A DNA stretch of 64,000 bases from Bacteroides salyersiae WAL 10018 = DSM 18765 = JCM 12988. GTDB taxonomy: Bacteria > Bacteroidota > Bacteroidia > Bacteroidales > Bacteroidaceae. Positions within the stretch are counted from its first letter, which is position 1. Each line of letters starts with the position of its first letter. A program made the position numbers and the translations under genes. Shown here in pieces: positions 61,910 through 64,000 of the stretch. Location of the stretch: the NCBI RefSeq assembly GCF_000381365.1, contig NZ_KB905466.1, positions 432,744-496,743 on the forward strand. Reading direction: 5' to 3'. The notes under the pieces were generated by a model. It saw only the letters and a list, made by a program, of their open reading frames with translations. It had not been told where the DNA came from and made no database searches.

Positions 61910-64000
61910 ATGAGTTTATCGAAGCACTTTCACAGAGTACTATCCGTATCTCTATGCACACTCCTGTTAAGTATGACTTCTTGTCAGGAAAAAGGAAACA
62001 AAGATCAATGCTCCCTCATCCCTCAACCGAATGAATTAAAAACGAACGCGGGACATTTTGCTTTCAATCAGTCTACCGTTTTTTACGTATCTCCGGAATT
62101 GGACAAAAACAGTCTTTCCATTATTGACTCATTCGCTCAGAATTTGAATGCAATATCCGGATTTCAAACGACATCCCAACCTTTGGAAGGAACAGAAGCC
62201 CTCCCTAAAAAGAACATTGTTTTTAAAGCCAACAAAGACATAGTCCCGGAAGGGTATGAACTAAGTATTCAACCTGATGCTGTTATAATACAGGCCTCCG
62301 ACCGTAGTGGTATTTTTTATGCTATACAGACATTAAAGCAACTGTTACCGACAGCTATCTATGGAGATCAGCCAACATCGGATGCTCAGTGGACGTTACC
62401 TTGTATGGAGATAAAAGATGCTCCACGATTCGGATATAGAGGCTTGCACATTGACGTAGCCCGCCATTTCTTCCCCAAAGAGGAAATGAAAAAGATACTC
62501 GACCTTATGGCCCTCCACAAACAGAATACATTACATTGGCATCTGACAGACGACCAAGGATGGCGTATTGAAATAAAAAAATATCCCCGATTGACAGAAA
62601 TTGGAAGTATCCGTAACAAAACCATGATACGCAAAGAGTGGGATAATTATGACACGACTCCTTACGGCGGGTTTTATACTCAGGAAGATATAAAAGAAGT
62701 GGTAAAGTATGCAGAAGAACGTTGCATCAATATCATTCCGGAAGTCGATCTCCCGGGACATATGATGGCAGCATTGGCAGCCTACCCCGATTTGGGATGT
62801 ACGGGTGGACCATATGAAGTATCCGGTCAATGGGGAGTACGTGACGACGTATTGTGTCCGGGAAAAGAGAAAACCTTTACTTTCATAGAAGATGTATTGA
62901 CAGAAGTAATGGAATTATTCCCCTCGGAATACATCCACATAGGTGGTGACGAATGCCCGAAAGTCCGTTGGGAAAAATGCCCGAAATGCCAAGCACGTAT
63001 TAAAGCCGAAGGATTGAAAGCGAATGACAAACATAAAGCGGAATTCTTCCTGCAAAGTTATGTTACGGCCCGCGTAGAGAAATTCTTAAACGATCACGGA
63101 CGTAAAATAATCGGCTGGGATGAAATTCTGGAAGGAGAACTGGCCCCTAATGCAACAGTAATGTCATGGCGTGGAATGGACGGTGGAATTGAAGCGGCAC
63201 GCTTGAAACACCCGGTAATCATGACACCTAATAATTATGTATATCTGGATTATTACCCCACAATGAACACACAGGATGAACCTTTGGCTATCGGTGGATA
63301 CAATCCTGTGGAGAAAGTATACTCATTGGAACCTGTTCCGGCTTCACTGAATGAAGAAGAACGTAAATACATTATCGGTGCGCAAGGCAATCTGTGGACG
63401 GAATACATATTAAGCAATGAGCATCTTGAATACATGCTGTTACCTCGTTTGGCGGCATTAAGTGAAGTGCAATGGACCCAACCGGAAAACAAGAATTGGG
63501 AACGTTTCCTCGGAAATCTTGATCATATTCTGGCTATATATAACAAGATGGGTGTGAATTATGGAAAACATATTTATGAGATAGCGGCAAAATACGATGT
63601 ACCGTCTTCGGATGGCACAGTGGAAGTTACATTGAGTACAATGGGGGATGCCCCGATCTATTATACATTAGACGGAACAGAACCGACCGAAAAGAGCACA
63701 CGCTATAATAAACCTATCAAAATTACAGAGAATTGCGTATTGCAAGCTACTGCCATAAGAGAAAATGTCAAAATCAGAACTTTCAAAAAAGAGTTCCAAT
63801 TCAATAAAGCTACCGGCAAAAAAGTTACTTTAGCCACTGCCCCCACAGAAAAGTATACATTTGCCGGAGCTTCTATACTCACAGACGGATTACGCGGTGA
63901 TTTCAACTATAGCACCGGATACTGGCTGGGATTCTTCGATGAGCCGATGGATATCACGATCGATCTTGGAGAATCGACCCCTATATCTTCTGTAAAAATA
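61910..64000 (+). CDS. GH20 beta-N-acetylhexosaminidase, 3' end missing
   Basis: ATG 61910; open to the window edge, so about 697 residues are visible and no stop is seen. Lipoprotein signal with lipobox MTSC (LLSMTSCQEKG). N-terminal GH20b domain, then the barrel with FGYRGLHIDVARHFFPKEEM, NTLHWHLTDDQGWRIEIKKY and the catalytic HIGGDECPKVRW (Asp-Glu). WDEILEGELAPNATVMSWRG and the aglycone-side LWTEYILSNEHLEYML follow. After the barrel come a chitobiase-C-like domain (APIYYTLDGTEPTEKSTRY) and the start of a discoidin-like domain. It differs from the GH20 at 48.8 kb in having PGHMMAALAAYP and a QWGVRDDVLCPG insert. It cleaves terminal beta-HexNAc, probably upstream or downstream of the divergent GH2 enzyme. 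Confidence 0.93.
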   Translation, partial: MSLSKHFHRVLSVSLCTLLLSMTSCQEKGNKDQCSLIPQPNELKTNAGHFAFNQSTVFYVSPELDKNSLSIIDSFAQNLNAISGFQTTSQPLEGTEALPKKNIVFKANKDIVPEGYELSIQPDAVIIQASDRSGIFYAIQTLKQLLPTAIYGDQPTSDAQWTLPCMEIKDAPRFGYRGLHIDVARHFFPKEEMKKILDLMALHKQNTLHWHLTDDQGWRIEIKKYPRLTEIGSIRNKTMIRKEWDNYDTTPYGGFYTQEDIKEVVKYAEERCINIIPEVDLPGHMMAALAAYPDLGCTGGPYEVSGQWGVRDDVLCPGKEKTFTFIEDVLTEVMELFPSEYIHIGGDECPKVRWEKCPKCQARIKAEGLKANDKHKAEFFLQSYVTARVEKFLNDHGRKIIGWDEILEGELAPNATVMSWRGMDGGIEAARLKHPVIMTPNNYVYLDYYPTMNTQDEPLAIGGYNPVEKVYSLEPVPASLNEEERKYIIGAQGNLWTEYILSNEHLEYMLLPRLAALSEVQWTQPENKNWERFLGNLDHILAIYNKMGVNYGKHIYEIAAKYDVPSSDGTVEVTLSTMGDAPIYYTLDGTEPTEKSTRYNKPIKITENCVLQATAIRENVKIRTFKKEFQFNKATGKKVTLATAPTEKYTFAGASILTDGLRGDFNYSTGYWLGFFDEPMDITIDLGESTPISSVKI

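Overview
The window is chromosomal DNA of a gut Bacteroides (Bacteroidota). The basis is SusC/SusD pairs, ECF sigma/FecR regulation, NigD-like lipoproteins, PUL-type glycosidases, Bacteroides-type promoters (TTTG, about 20 nt, TAnnTTTG) and an NBU-like integrated mobilizable element. No species is claimed.

Layout. 1-3.9 kb: end of a TonB-dependent receptor, a CNNM/CBS membrane protein and an NlpE-like lipoprotein. 4.3-14.9 kb: ECF sigma factor, FecR anti-sigma, SusC with an STN signalling domain, SusD, a tiny lipoprotein, two paralogous endonuclease/exonuclease/phosphatase (EEP) enzymes and a secreted beta-helix protein. 15.0-23.1 kb: a probable operon of two GH89 alpha-N-acetylglucosaminidases that also holds glycerate kinase, a GntP permease and a homologue of the lysosomal heparan-alpha-glucosaminide N-acetyltransferase. 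23.3-27.1 kb: thioredoxin and a hybrid histidine kinase. 27.1-27.77 kb: a long inverted repeat, a 22-nt periodic repeat array and the former terminator of tRNA-Ser.

27.77-40.30 kb: a 12.5 kb NBU-like integrated element in the 3' end of tRNA-Ser. Its backbone is integrase, YhcG-type nuclease, an unknown protein, a DUF3853-like HTH protein, a RepA-like ATPase, an iteron-like region, a toprim primase, an oriT candidate and a MobV relaxase. Its cargo is a compact operon (metallo-beta-lactamase fold protein, cupin, radical SAM, radical SAM) with a divergent AraC regulator. The last three cargo genes are joined by 4-nt ATGA overlaps. This cargo operon is the best candidate for an undescribed system in the window.

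40.3-64 kb: tRNA-Ser; pflB-pflA (anaerobic pyruvate cleavage); a 22-nt repeat array; an ECF sigma factor overlapping a protein that pairs an inner-membrane anchor with a beta-barrel; a NigD-like lipoprotein; an aquaporin remnant; oxyR and divergent dps; then glycan enzymes: GH20, GH92, GH130 and MFS (N-glycan core catabolism), a GH127-type enzyme, GH2, and a second GH20 cut by the window end.

How the parts may work together. The sigma/FecR/SusCD block senses and imports a glycan. The GH89/acetyltransferase operon next to it would N-acetylate and then remove terminal alpha-glucosamine. The GH92/GH130/MFS block fits import of Man-beta-1,4-GlcNAc and its phosphorolysis after outer residues are trimmed.
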